Below, one piece after another: positions 1-8,838 of a DNA stretch of 64,000 nucleotides. The stretch is from Arthrobacter sp. ISL-72. GTDB lineage: Bacteria > Actinomycetota > Actinomycetes > Actinomycetales > Micrococcaceae. Position numbers and translations under genes: made by a program. The first letter of the stretch is position 1. Each line of letters begins with the position of its first letter. The stretch covers positions 1 through 64,000 of the forward strand of contig NZ_JAGGPP010000003.1 in assembly GCF_018613755.1 (NCBI RefSeq). Reading direction: 5' to 3'. Under the pieces are notes generated by a model. It made no database searches. It was not told the DNA's origin and worked only from the letters and a program-made list of their open reading frames with translations.

Positions 1-213
1 ACATCCAAATACCCGCGCTGCGCGTCCTCGCGTCCCTGCATAAGACCAGTCTTAACCACCAGCCGCGCCAGTCCAGCCGACGCGCCTTGACGCTCGCGAT
101 TAATTCAGCAGGCTCCTAGGAAGCCCTGGATCCCGCCGCTACCGCTTCGGCAAGACAGCCGGGAAGCCGGCCCGACCGCTGCGCGGACGGGCCGGCACGG
201 CTAGGCTTCTGCC
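1..213. other. Intergenic region before the first gene
   Basis: I see no supportable gene here. It holds a 14-base inverted repeat at 41-54 (TAAGAC and GTCTTA arms) and GC-rich 9-base arms at 166-174 and 188-196 that could form a hairpin just before the first gene. A gene to the left may end before the window. Confidence 0.5.
202..207 (+). promoter_or_regulatory. TAGGCT -10 box of a likely leaderless start
   Basis: TAGGCT lies exactly six bases before the ATG at 214 and no Shine-Dalgarno sequence is visible. This matches the actinobacterial leaderless pattern TANNNT about 7 bases before the first codon. The same module occurs before the genes at 16460, 23114 and 26810 (minus). Confidence 0.5.
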
Positions 214-990
214 ATGACGCAACCAGCTCCCGGACCCACAGCCCTGATCACCGGCGCCACCTCGGGCCTTGGCGCCGAGTTTGCCCGGCAGCTCGCCGAA
301 GAGGGCCACCATGTGGTGCTGGTCGCCCGGGACGGGGACCGGCTGCGGGCAGCCGCGCACGAACTCGAGAACAACTACAGCATCACAGCGGAGGTGCTGT
401 CCGCAGACTTGACCGACGACGCCGGGGTGGCGGCCGTCGTCGAACGCCTTTCCGATCCGGCGCGCCCGGTGGAAATCCTGGTCAACAACGCGGGGATCGG
501 GCTGCTTCGCTCCTTTGAGGAGAACACCGTGGAGGAGGAGCGCAGGCATCTCCGGCTGCATGTCCAGACGCCCCTGGAGTTGTGCCATGCGGCGCTGCAG
601 GGAATGCTGGCACGCCGTTCGGGACGGATCATCAACGTGGCCAGCGTGGCGGCGTTTGCGAACCGGGGCACTTACTCGGCGGCGAAGGCCTGGCAGGTGA
701 CGTTCAGCCGCTGGGCCAACCTGGCCTACGCCGGGCACGGAGTGAAGGTGACGGCGGTGTGCCCGGGCTTCACCCACACTGAATTCCACGACCGCATGGG
801 CATGGACAAGTCCGTGGCGCCGCGCTGGCTCTGGCTGCACGCGGACCGCGTGGTCCGGGAGGGCTTGGCGGACAACGAGCACGGCCGGTCGGTGTCCATT
901 CCGACGAAGCGCTACAAGGTGGTGGCGACGGTAGCCCGCATGCTGCCCGCCCGGCTCACGTCAGGTCCGCCGAAGCGGCCCCTGCAGTAG
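214..990 (+). CDS. SDR family oxidoreductase
   Basis: NAD(P)-dependent short-chain dehydrogenase of the classical type, 258 aa. The Rossmann motif TGATSGLG is at residues 13-20, NNAG at about 91-94 and the catalytic YSAAK with Tyr154 and Lys158. The C-terminus is somewhat longer than a minimal SDR and ends in a basic stretch. The substrate cannot be read from sequence. The start is placed at ATG 214 because TAGGCT sits six bases upstream, suggesting a leaderless mRNA. Its 3' end overlaps the convergent FUSC gene by 30 bases. Confidence 0.9.
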   Translation: MTQPAPGPTALITGATSGLGAEFARQLAEEGHHVVLVARDGDRLRAAAHELENNYSITAEVLSADLTDDAGVAAVVERLSDPARPVEILVNNAGIGLLRSFEENTVEEERRHLRLHVQTPLELCHAALQGMLARRSGRIINVASVAAFANRGTYSAAKAWQVTFSRWANLAYAGHGVKVTAVCPGFTHTEFHDRMGMDKSVAPRWLWLHADRVVREGLADNEHGRSVSIPTKRYKVVATVARMLPARLTSGPPKRPLQ

Positions 991-2049
991 CCCGACCGCC
1001 TTCAATGTCCGGCGCCGGACCAGCACAATGACCAGGATTCCGATCACCGCGCCCACCACGGTTTCCACGGCACGTTCCATGATGAGGACGTATGGATCCG
1101 CCGGGGCCGCGAGCTGCGTCATCAACAGGATCACGGGCGTAAAGGACACCATGGCCAGCCCGTAATGCCGGGTCACGAACAGCTCGGTGGTGAACTGGAA
1201 CACGATAACCAGCACCGCCAGGGCCGCCGCCTGCGCTCCGGGAAACCATCCCTGCGGGGCCCACGGGGCCGGAAAGAGCACGACGGCGACGATCACCAGA
1301 CCGAGGAAGGTCCCCACCATGCGGTGGAGCCCGCGGTGCACGCTGCTGGGCAGGTCGGCGCCCGCCAGCGGCACCGCTGCCGCGGCCATGGCCCAGTGCG
1401 GGTGGCCGCTGCCGCTGAGAACACCGATTGCGCCGGCCGCCCCTACCGCCAGGATGTAGCGTGCCGCGTGGATTATGGCCGCCTGCCTGCGGGGGCCGTT
1501 CAACGGCCGGGCAGAACGTGCCGCTCCCGGTTGCCATGTCCGGCCGCGGATCCAGCCGCCAAACCCGACAACCATTGAAAACGCCGCTGAGGCAGCCGCG
1601 ATCAGCAGCGCGGCAAACCAGGGAACCGTCGTGGGGACCGACGCGCAGGCACCCAGGGCCAGGATGCCGAAGAAGGGGCCGTTCGGCTTCAGGTTCACCC
1701 TGTCGGAGAACACCGAGCCGGCACCCGCCAGCACGGCTTCCACACCCACCAGCCACCAGGAATGAAGGTGGTTGACGGACAGGAAAACGCCCACGCCAAC
1801 CCCGCTGAGCAGGACCAGTGCGGCCTGCGCCTGATGCGTGAGGCGGAGCTGGTGGGGCTCGGAGCGTCCGTACATCCCGGTCAGCGCGCCGAAGACGGCG
1901 TAGATGATCAGGTCCGGGCGTCCGAGGACGAGGAGGGCCAGTGACGGAACAGCAACGCTCACGGCGACGCGAAGCGCTGACAGGTGATCGTTGTTGGCGG
2001 GACCAAGGCTGTGCAGGGCCCGGAGGTGCCTCAGGAAGACATTGGTCAC
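961..2049 (-). CDS. FUSC family integral membrane protein
   Basis: About 362 aa, with two blocks of hydrophobic segments separated by a basic loop around the GWIRGRTWQPG region. This is the layout of FUSC/aromatic acid exporter (YccS/AaeB-like) proteins, which are thought to export small acids or drugs. I place the start at a GTG (2049) because a GGAAGAGAGGA ribosome site lies just upstream; the frame stays open further upstream but that part runs through a large hairpin. It converges on and overlaps the SDR gene. Family assignment is firm, substrate unknown. Confidence 0.8.
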   Translation of the reverse strand: MTNVFLRHLRALHSLGPANNDHLSALRVAVSVAVPSLALLVLGRPDLIIYAVFGALTGMYGRSEPHQLRLTHQAQAALVLLSGVGVGVFLSVNHLHSWWLVGVEAVLAGAGSVFSDRVNLKPNGPFFGILALGACASVPTTVPWFAALLIAAASAAFSMVVGFGGWIRGRTWQPGAARSARPLNGPRRQAAIIHAARYILAVGAAGAIGVLSGSGHPHWAMAAAAVPLAGADLPSSVHRGLHRMVGTFLGLVIVAVVLFPAPWAPQGWFPGAQAAALAVLVIVFQFTTELFVTRHYGLAMVSFTPVILLMTQLAAPADPYVLIMERAVETVVGAVIGILVIVLVRRRTLKAVGLLQGPLRRT

Positions 2050-2104
2050 GGGGCGCGTCCTCTCTTCCTTGCAGCCGGACCTTAAAAGTGTGCCAGACAC
2101 GCGA

Positions 2105-2155
2105 GAGGCCTGCTTTGCACGATGTCGCAAAGAAACATCATGCAAAGCAGGCCTC
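2105..2155 (-). terminator. Long hairpin, probable terminator of the MFS gene
   Basis: Arms 2105-2125 and 2135-2155 pair over 21 positions with a 9-base loop. The only non-Watson-Crick position becomes a G:U pair in the minus-strand RNA, which fits a structure made by transcription from the MFS gene ending at 2182. There is no T run; GC-rich hairpins without U tails are common in actinobacteria. Confidence 0.65.
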
Positions 2156-2181
2156 ACCGGGCGGGGCTACGGACTGGAAAA

Positions 2182-3825
2182 TCAGACCCTTGCAGGCACC
2201 TTTCCGGTCTCCGGCAGCTCATCATCGAACGGCAGTTCATCATCGAACGGCAGTTCATCCTCGAACGGCAGCTCATCCAGGTTGATCAGCGGGTTCTCAT
2301 CCTGGGTGGCCACCAGCTCCTGGGCCTCAGCCTTGGTGTCCACGCTGGGCATGGAACCCGGCAGGGGACGGTTGGCGGATTCCTTCAGGAAGTAGATCGC
2401 GACGGCGCCGACGGCCGAGGTGGCCATCAGGTAGTACGCGGGCATCATGTCGTTGCCGGTCGCCTTGATCAGCGCCGCCACAACGAACGGCGTGGTGCCG
2501 CCGAAGATCGCCACGGAGAAGTTGTACGCGATTCCCATGGCGCTGTAGCGGCTGGCCGTGGGGAACTGGGCAGGCAGGGCCGAGGCCAGGTTCGCCACGT
2601 AGAAAGTGACCGGGAAGGCCACGAGGGCCAGGCCGGCCAAAGTGGACCAGATGCTGCCGATGCCGATCAGGAGGAACGCGGGTGCGGCCAGCACGATGGT
2701 GCTCACGGCGCCGATCCACAGGACGGGCCGGCGGCCGATGCGGTCGGAGAGCTTTCCAGTCAACGGAATGCACAGGCTCATGACTACCAGCACGGGGATG
2801 GTCAGCAACGTACCGTGGACGGGGTCGTAGCCCTTCGCGTCGGTGAGGTACGTCGGCATGTAGGACGTCAGCGCGTAGCCGGCGGTGTTGGCCGCGGCCA
2901 CCAGGATCATGGCCACGATAATGGGCCGCCAGTTCGCCTTAAGAACGCCCACCGGACCCTTGGACCCGGCGTCGTCGGCCTTGGCGGCGTCCTTGCTGAG
3001 TTCCTCCTGCGCGTCCAGGGTCGCCTGGAACTGCGGGGACTCCTCAATCTTGCTCCGGAAATAGACAGCGACGAGGCCGAGGGGACCGGCGAGCAGGAAC
3101 GGAAGGCGCCAGCCCCATTCCTCCATGGCAGCCTGGCCCATGGTCAGTTGAAGGGCCGAAACGAGCGCGGCACCCATGGCAAAGCCCAGGTAGCTTCCGA
3201 GGTCCAGGAAGCTCGCGAAGAAGCCGCGGCGCTTGTCCGGGGCGTATTCACTGACAAAAGTGGTGGCACCGGCATATTCGCCGCCGGTGGAGAAGCCCTG
3301 CACGATCTTCAGCAGCACCAGCAGGGCGGCCGCCCACAGGCCGATCTGCGCGTAGCCGGGGAGAAGGCCGATGGCAAACGTGCTGGCCGCCATAAGCATC
3401 AGGGTTGCTGCCAGGACCTTCTGGCGGCCAACCTTGTCACCGAGCCATCCGAAGATCACTCCGCCAAGCGGGCGCGCGATGAAGGTCGCGGCAAAAGTGC
3501 CCAGTAGGAACAGCGTCTGCGTGGACGGATCGGATTCCGGCAGGAACACCGGTCCCATGGTGGTGATCAGGTAGCCGAACACACCGACGTCGTACCACTC
3601 CATGGTGTTACCCACGATGGTGCCGCCGAGTGCTTTCTTGAGCATCGGCTGGTTGACGACGTTGACATCGGAGACTTTGAGCCTGCGGCGAGGCAGCAGC
3701 CTCGGCTTCTTGGCGCTTTGGGGCGCAACCCCTTGGGGCAAAACGCCCGGGGGCATAATACTGTCGGTTCCGCGGGCGTTGTCCACGCCTGCTGAAGAGT
3801 CGGTCATGCTTCGGTCTGTGGGCAT
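2182..3825 (-). CDS. MFS transporter, metabolite:H+ symporter (ProP-like)
   Basis: About 547 aa with 12 predicted membrane segments. It has the metabolite:H+ symporter signatures of ProP/KgtP-type proteins: the NTMEWYDVGVFG entry helix, the loop GDKVGRQK and a helix with GGEYAGATTFVSEYAP. Likely substrates are osmolytes or carboxylates, but this is not resolved. The start is ATG 3825, since AGGAG lies 8 bases before it; an in-frame ATG at 3849 lacks a site. The cytoplasmic C-tail carries an acidic repeat (DELPFDDELPF units, 18-bp DNA period), unusual for the family. Confidence 0.85.
   Translation of the reverse strand: MPTDRSMTDSSAGVDNARGTDSIMPPGVLPQGVAPQSAKKPRLLPRRRLKVSDVNVVNQPMLKKALGGTIVGNTMEWYDVGVFGYLITTMGPVFLPESDPSTQTLFLLGTFAATFIARPLGGVIFGWLGDKVGRQKVLAATLMLMAASTFAIGLLPGYAQIGLWAAALLVLLKIVQGFSTGGEYAGATTFVSEYAPDKRRGFFASFLDLGSYLGFAMGAALVSALQLTMGQAAMEEWGWRLPFLLAGPLGLVAVYFRSKIEESPQFQATLDAQEELSKDAAKADDAGSKGPVGVLKANWRPIIVAMILVAAANTAGYALTSYMPTYLTDAKGYDPVHGTLLTIPVLVVMSLCIPLTGKLSDRIGRRPVLWIGAVSTIVLAAPAFLLIGIGSIWSTLAGLALVAFPVTFYVANLASALPAQFPTASRYSAMGIAYNFSVAIFGGTTPFVVAALIKATGNDMMPAYYLMATSAVGAVAIYFLKESANRPLPGSMPSVDTKAEAQELVATQDENPLINLDELPFEDELPFDDELPFDDELPETGKVPARV
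2213..2278 (-). repeat. In-frame 18-bp tandem repeat in the MFS C-terminus
   Basis: Roughly 3.5 copies of an 18-bp unit (core GGCAGTTCATC on the plus strand) encode repeated DELPFD units. Copies differ by one or two bases, so the array is recent or gene-converted. Length is a multiple of 3, so changes in copy number keep the frame. Confidence 0.8.
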
Positions 3826-4397
3826 TTGGGCTTCTCCTGTGGAGGTCATTTGCTTGCGACTTGTAGCTGCCCCGCTCCGGGCAGGCTTTCGATTTTACGC
3901 GAAATCCATGGCGTTTCCGAGTTGGGTGGCGTATGATCCGAGGTTTCGAGGGTCGATACAGCCCCAAAACAGAAAGACTTTTGGGCTGTTTCACCGCGCC
4001 AGCACTGGCATCCGGAGACCCGCCGCATCGTTATCAAACCTTTTTTCGTGAACGGGCTCAAAAAGCACGCCAATGGGCCGCAGTTCCCCCTTCAGCGCAA
4101 GCCTGCCCGAGCCTCCCCGTGGTCCTGAATGCTTCCGAACCGGGGGTTCCCACGGGCCGGATCACTGCCTAAGGTTGAGCCATGGGAACACTGATCTTTG
4201 GATAGGCCTGCGGCCGGCCGTCAGCCGTTGAGTTGCTGGCCAGTCCGCCCACCGTATTCACCAGCAATCTGGCTAGTCGGGACGCACCTCAGCGTTGATC
4301 CCCGCGCGGCAACCGCCGTCGTAATTTTCCTAGCGCGATCCAGCGCCTGTGCGCCTGCAAACCAGCCACCCGAGTCCGCATCACAAGGAGAGTTTCC
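3826..4397. other. 572-bp intergenic region with an imperfect inverted repeat
   Basis: No gene is supportable. Arms at 3958-3969 and 3979-3989 (ACAGCCC...AAAA against TTTTGGGCTGT, one bulged C) form a hairpin about 130 bp before the MFS start. It may be a bidirectional terminator or part of the MFS leader. The region should hold promoters for the MFS gene (minus) and for the gene at 4398 (plus), but I could not place them. Confidence 0.4.
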
Positions 4398-4622
4398 GTG
4401 ACCGATAAAACCAACACCGACAGCGCCGAGCCCGCGTCCGACCCCAAGGCAGAGGCTCCGGATTCCGGACAAGGCATCAAGTCCAGGCTGACCGACGCCC
4501 AACGGGAAATGCTCGCCAGCAAGTCCCGGGGCGGCACGACGTCGCAAAGTGTTTCCCACGGCCACAAGCCCACGCATGCCAGCGGAAAGCAAGGCCCTGC
4601 CCAGAAAAAAGTCCGCTGGTAG
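4398..4622 (+). CDS. Small hydrophilic hypothetical protein
   Basis: 74 aa, GTG start at 4398 with an AAGGAGA site 8 bases upstream. The protein is polar and probably disordered: an acidic, Ala/Ser-rich N-terminus and a basic, His/Lys-rich C-terminus ending KKVRW. A central stretch, LTDAQREMLASKSRGG, may form a short helix. I do not recognise a family. It is followed after 77 bp by another small hydrophilic protein and both may share a transcript ending at the hairpin near 5000. The ribosome site makes translation likely. Confidence 0.65.
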   Translation: MTDKTNTDSAEPASDPKAEAPDSGQGIKSRLTDAQREMLASKSRGGTTSQSVSHGHKPTHASGKQGPAQKKVRW

Positions 4623-4699
4623 GCCCTGCAGACAGGCAATTCCTGCAGTCCTCGTATTGGCGGACACTTCATTTCAACGCGGAAAGGAAGAGTAAAAAA

Positions 4700-4954
4700 A
4701 TGGCTGAGATAAATCCTGGGGGAAGGCTCGAACCGGAGCTCGCCAGTCACTTGGCGGAGTCCATGGACGAGGTTCCTGCGCCCGAGATGCCAGCTCCCGC
4801 CGGACCGGCCAACGGCGGCAAGCAGTGGCCGGACGGAAACGGCAAGCGGCGCCATCCCAAGGAACGGGACCTGGCCCACGGCCGCGTGGGCCACGAGGCA
4901 GCAGTGACCGCAGTCCACCGGACCGGCCGGCCGCAGATGCCGCACTCCTCGTAG
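4700..4954 (+). CDS. Small hydrophilic hypothetical protein
   Basis: 84 aa with a clear GGAAAGGAAGAG ribosome site before ATG 4700. The N-terminal third is acidic with a short helix (LEPELASHLAES); the middle is rich in Pro, Gly and Lys; the C-terminus holds several His residues. No membrane segment, signal peptide or recognisable domain. It is not obviously related to the gene at 4398. The next feature is a strong terminator shared with ligD. Confidence 0.65.
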   Translation: MAEINPGGRLEPELASHLAESMDEVPAPEMPAPAGPANGGKQWPDGNGKRRHPKERDLAHGRVGHEAAVTAVHRTGRPQMPHSS

Positions 4955-4989
4955 ATATTGCCGGCGAAGGACGCTCGACCGGCCCGGGG

Positions 4990-5045
4990 ACACAGAAACG
5001 GCCGGGGGACACCCGAATCCAGGTGTCCCCCGGCCGTTTCCGTGT
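4990..5045. terminator. Strong bidirectional terminator between the small genes and ligD
   Basis: Perfect 19-bp arms at 4995-5013 and 5022-5040 with an 8-base loop, extended by four more pairs after one mismatch. It lies between the convergent gene ends at 4954 (plus) and 5098 (minus), so it can stop transcription both ways. Confidence 0.85.
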
Positions 5046-5097
5046 CCTGCGGGCGTGTGGACGTCCTGCGGGTGTGCGTCTCCGGCCGGAGGGCCCG

Positions 5098-7698
5098 TCA
5101 GCCAGACTCCATCACGATCTGGTCCGCGTTCTTGTCGAGGCGCCAGCCCCGCCACACCGGGTGCCTGAGCTTGCCGCCGCCTGTCCAGTCCCCAAAAGTA
5201 ACTTCGCCCACCAGTCCCGGCGTAACCCACTTGGCGTCGGACGCGTCCTCCCGGGGAACCTCGGTGAACGGCGACGTCTTCCTGGCCAGGGAATCCATCC
5301 GCAGCCGCAGTTCCTTCAGCTCACGGTCGCTGAAGCCGCTGCCCACCCGGCCCACGTACCGCAGCTCGGAGCCCTCCGGAATGCCTACCAGCAGCGAGCC
5401 CACAGAGCCCTGCCGCGCACCCTTTCCGGGCCGCCAGCCGCCCACCACCACTTCCTGCGTGCGTTCGAACTTTAGCTTCAGCCACGACCGGGTGCGCTGG
5501 CCGCTGACGTAGCGGCCATCGACGCGCTTGGCCATAATGCCCTCCAGGCCCAGCTCCTTGGCGCTCTCGAGGATGTGCTCGACGTCGTGGACGAGCACCT
5601 CGGACAGGTGCACAGGGCAGCCGCCGGGCCACTCAAGCTGCTCCAGGCGCACCCGGCGCTTCCGCAGCGGCATCCTGCGGAGGTCCTCGCCGTCGTCGGA
5701 CAGCAGGTCGAACACCATCAGCCGCACCGGGGTGCTGGCCCGGGCCTTGGCGACGTCCGCCGGCTTGGTCAGTTTCATGCGCGTCTGCAGCAGCCCGAAA
5801 TCGGGCCGCCCGGAAGGCCCGACGGCGACGATCTCGCCGTCGGCGGTGAAGCTCTTCTCGGGCCAGCACTTGCGGTCCGTGAGTTCCGGGTAACTGGCCG
5901 TCATGTCGTTGCCGTTGCGGCTGATGAGGCGGATTTTGTCGGCGTCGCCGATGATGAGGGCGCGGATTCCATCCCACTTCAGTTCGAACTGCCAGTCCAG
6001 GCCCTGGAGGTCCGCCGTGGTCCCCGAACCGGCCAGCATCGGGGTGAAGTCCGGGGCCACAGGTGCGGGCTCGGTGCGCGCTGGCGCCGGCGACGGCGCT
6101 GGCCTGACACGCTCCGGCTCCTGTTTCTTCGCTGCGGATTCCTCGCTTGCGGATTCCTTGTCCGCGGCCGGAGCGCCGTGCCCCTTGCGGTCCATGAGAT
6201 GGATCAGCCATTGGGCCTGCTCGGCTTTGTCGCTGTCCCGGCTGGTCCGGATCAAGGCGAACCTCTTTGTGCCGCCAAGGCCTCCGCCCTCCGCCCCGGT
6301 GAGGGTGGCGATGACTTCCTTGCCCGCGATCCATTTGTCGCATTCGTAGGTACCGTGGTCCCAGATGGTGACCGTTCCCGCCCCGTACTGGTCTTTGGGG
6401 ATGGTGCCCTCGAAGTCGATGTAGTCCATGGGATGGTCCTCGGTCTGGATGGCAAGGTGGTTTTGCGCTCCAGTAACGGGCACCCCTTTGGGAAGGGCCC
6501 AGGACACGAGGACACCGTCCCGCTCCAGCCGGAAGTCGTAGTGCAGCCTGCTGGCGTGGTGCTCCTGGATGACAAACCGCTCCGTGATGGTGCCCGCGTT
6601 CGGGTCCGCGCGGTGCACGTCCGCGCTGAACGGCTCGGGAGTCGCATCCGGATCCCGCATGGAGCGGTACTTTGCGAGCCGCGGGTCCGTGCTGCCGCCG
6701 TCGGGCTTTCCGCCCCCGTCCCGGCTCTCGGCCCCGGATGCGCTGCCGCCGGACCCGTCACCGCGCGGATCACCGGATCCGCCGCCGTCGGGATGGCCGT
6801 GCAGGTGGCCGCCGGCGGAGACCGTAGCGAACGGGTCCTTGCCGTCCTTCACCCGGCGCATAACTTCCTGATAGTCCAGTTGCTTCAGGGCGGGGGAGGC
6901 GAGTTCGCGCCACGTCCGCGGGGCCGCCACCGTGGGACGCAGCCGGCCCCGAAGGGAGTAGGGGACGATCGTGGTCTTGGCCGCGTTGTTCTGGCTCCAG
7001 TCCACCAGCACTTTGCCCGTGCGCAGCGTCTTCTTCATGTCGCTGACGGCAAGGTCCGGATGATCCGCTTCCAGGGCGCGCGCAAGTTCGTGCGCGAACT
7101 CGGAGATCTGGTCCGAGCTTTGCGTGCCGTCGAGGCCGGCGTACAGATGGATGCCCTTGCTGCCGCTGGTTACCGGCACGGGATCGAGGCCCACGTCCTT
7201 CAGGATGGCACGGGCAAGCCTGGCCACCTCCACGCACTCAGCCAGGCCGGCGCCTTCACCAGGGTCCAGGTCCAGCACCAGCCGGTCGGGGAACATCGGA
7301 TTGCCGTGCGGATCCACCCGCCACTGCGGAACATGGATCTCCAACGATCCCATCTGGGCCAGCCAGGTCAGCGTTGCCGCGTCATTGACCAGGGGGTACT
7401 GGTTGCTGCGCTCCTTGTGGCTGATGGAGGCGCGCGGAATCCAGCCCGGGGTGGACTCTTCCAGGTTCTTTTGGAAAAACACCTGTCCAGGCGCATCGGC
7501 CGTGCCCACGCCGTTGACCCAGCGCTTCCGGGTAACCGGCCGATTGGCCGCGGCAGGGATCAGAACAGGGGCGACGGCGGCGTAGTACGCCAGGACGTCC
7601 GCCTTGGTGGTTCCCGTCTCGGGGTACATCACCTTGTCCAGGTTGGTGACCACAAGCTCCCGGCCCTGGACCCGGACACGCTCCCTACTGCCTGCCAA
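5098..7698 (-). CDS. ligD: ATP-dependent DNA ligase LigD (POL-PE-LIG)
   Basis: 866 aa multifunctional end-joining enzyme. Domains run in the mycobacterial order: primase/polymerase (about 1-300, metal motif DLDPG with Asp143 and Asp145), a Gly/Ser/Asp-rich linker (about 300-350), 3'-phosphoesterase (about 370-500, EHHASRLHYDFRLE and DYIDFEGTIPKDQYGAGTV), a second linker, and ligase (about 545-866, catalytic Lys574 in KWDGIR). The start is TTG at 7698, supported by GGAGGT 7 bases upstream. It diverges from ku with only 40 bp between start codons, so the promoters must overlap. All expected catalytic motifs are present. Confidence 0.97.
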   Translation of the reverse strand: MAGSRERVRVQGRELVVTNLDKVMYPETGTTKADVLAYYAAVAPVLIPAAANRPVTRKRWVNGVGTADAPGQVFFQKNLEESTPGWIPRASISHKERSNQYPLVNDAATLTWLAQMGSLEIHVPQWRVDPHGNPMFPDRLVLDLDPGEGAGLAECVEVARLARAILKDVGLDPVPVTSGSKGIHLYAGLDGTQSSDQISEFAHELARALEADHPDLAVSDMKKTLRTGKVLVDWSQNNAAKTTIVPYSLRGRLRPTVAAPRTWRELASPALKQLDYQEVMRRVKDGKDPFATVSAGGHLHGHPDGGGSGDPRGDGSGGSASGAESRDGGGKPDGGSTDPRLAKYRSMRDPDATPEPFSADVHRADPNAGTITERFVIQEHHASRLHYDFRLERDGVLVSWALPKGVPVTGAQNHLAIQTEDHPMDYIDFEGTIPKDQYGAGTVTIWDHGTYECDKWIAGKEVIATLTGAEGGGLGGTKRFALIRTSRDSDKAEQAQWLIHLMDRKGHGAPAADKESASEESAAKKQEPERVRPAPSPAPARTEPAPVAPDFTPMLAGSGTTADLQGLDWQFELKWDGIRALIIGDADKIRLISRNGNDMTASYPELTDRKCWPEKSFTADGEIVAVGPSGRPDFGLLQTRMKLTKPADVAKARASTPVRLMVFDLLSDDGEDLRRMPLRKRRVRLEQLEWPGGCPVHLSEVLVHDVEHILESAKELGLEGIMAKRVDGRYVSGQRTRSWLKLKFERTQEVVVGGWRPGKGARQGSVGSLLVGIPEGSELRYVGRVGSGFSDRELKELRLRMDSLARKTSPFTEVPREDASDAKWVTPGLVGEVTFGDWTGGGKLRHPVWRGWRLDKNADQIVMESG

Positions 7699-7738
7699 AG
7701 GTCTTCACCTCCGGGCAACTCTGATGTTCACTTGATCC

Positions 7739-8806
7739 ATGAGAGCCATCTGGAAAGGCGCTATCGCCTTTGGGCTGGTCAACGTGCCGGTCAAGGTCTA
7801 CAGCGCCACTGAGGACCACGACATCGGGCTGCACCAGGTCCACAACGCCGACGGCGGCCGCATCCGTTACCAGCGCCGCTGCGAAGTCTGCAGCGAGATC
7901 GTGGACTATGCGGATATCGACAAGGCCTACGAAGAGGACGGGCGTACGGTAATCCTCACCCGTGACGAGCTCAAGTCCATCCCGGCCGAGAGCAGCCACG
8001 AGATCGAAGTGGTGCAGTTTGTGCCGTCCGAGCAGCTCGACCCCATCATGTTCGAGCGGAGCTACTACCTCGAACCCGACTCGAAGTCGCCCAAGGCCTA
8101 CGTCCTCCTCCGCCGGGCCCTGGAGGACACGGACCGCGTGGCCGTGGTGCAGTTCGCCCTCCGCGACAAGACCAGGCTCGGTGCCCTCCGGATCCGCGAT
8201 GATGTCCTGGTGCTGCAGTCCCTGCTGTGGGCGGACGAAGTGAGGGAAGCGGCTTTCCCTGCCCTCGAAACGACCGTCCGCATCTCTCCGCAGGAGCGCG
8301 AGATGTCCGCCGCGCTGGTGGACTCGATGGCCGGGGACTTCGAGCCCGGCCAGTTCACGGACGATTACCAGGTGCAGCTCCGCAAACTCATCGACGCCAA
8401 GATCGAGCAAGGCGAGTCCTTGGACACAGAGCAGACGTTCGGCGCCGAGGCTGCCGAAGCGGGCACCGGCGAAGTGATCGACCTGATGGAAGCCCTCAAG
8501 CGGAGCCTGGAAAAGAAGCGGGCCGGCGGCGGTGCCGCGGCCATGGACTCCGACGCCGGCGCCGACTCCGACGAAGCCCCGGCCAAGACGACACGGGCCA
8601 AAGCATCGTCGTCCCGTTCCGCCACCGCGAAAAGCACCGGTACCAAAACCACGGCAGCCAGTTCGTCCGCTTCCAGGGCGAGTTCTTCCAAAGCGAGCCC
8701 GGCCAAGGATCCCGCAGCCAAGGCTCCCAGCAAAACGGCAACCAAGACCGCTGCGAAGGAGCCGGCGGCCAAGGAGCCGGCCAAGAACCGGCGCAAGGGG
8801 GCCTGA
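7739..8806 (+). CDS. ku: Ku, non-homologous end-joining protein
   Basis: 355 aa. Residues 1 to about 260 form the bacterial Ku core (start MRAIWKGAIAFGLVNVPVKVYSA cut short here; zinc-ribbon-like CEVCSE and the conserved YADI/YEE region). It binds DNA ends as a homodimer and recruits LigD, encoded divergently. Residues 265-355 are a low-complexity Ala/Lys/Ser-rich tail with PAK and KEPA units, typical of actinobacterial Ku and likely to bind DNA. No clear Shine-Dalgarno precedes ATG 7739, so a leaderless transcript is likely. The gene converges on the SAP-like gene at 8839. Confidence 0.96.
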   Translation: MRAIWKGAIAFGLVNVPVKVYSATEDHDIGLHQVHNADGGRIRYQRRCEVCSEIVDYADIDKAYEEDGRTVILTRDELKSIPAESSHEIEVVQFVPSEQLDPIMFERSYYLEPDSKSPKAYVLLRRALEDTDRVAVVQFALRDKTRLGALRIRDDVLVLQSLLWADEVREAAFPALETTVRISPQEREMSAALVDSMAGDFEPGQFTDDYQVQLRKLIDAKIEQGESLDTEQTFGAEAAEAGTGEVIDLMEALKRSLEKKRAGGGAAAMDSDAGADSDEAPAKTTRAKASSSRSATAKSTGTKTTAASSSASRASSSKASPAKDPAAKAPSKTATKTAAKEPAAKEPAKNRRKGA

Positions 8807-8838
8807 GGCGGCGGAGCGGTAACCCATCGCTGCCGCGG

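Noticed and set aside
41..54. TAAGACCAGTCTTA as a fifth member of the TAAG-N4-CTTA family
   Set aside because: The spacing between TAAG and CTTA is six, not four, and it is 160 bp before a gene that has its own leaderless promoter.
3958..3989. Imperfect hairpin before the MFS gene as a riboswitch
   Set aside because: It is a single short stem with a bulge and matches no riboswitch architecture I know.
5575..7812. A 2.2-kb open frame on the plus strand opposite ligD
   Set aside because: It is antisense to a LigD with all catalytic motifs. Open antisense frames arise from G/C third-position bias, and its product has no recognisable fold. The same applies to the antisense frames at 61969-63978 (hutU) and 2122-3507 (MFS).
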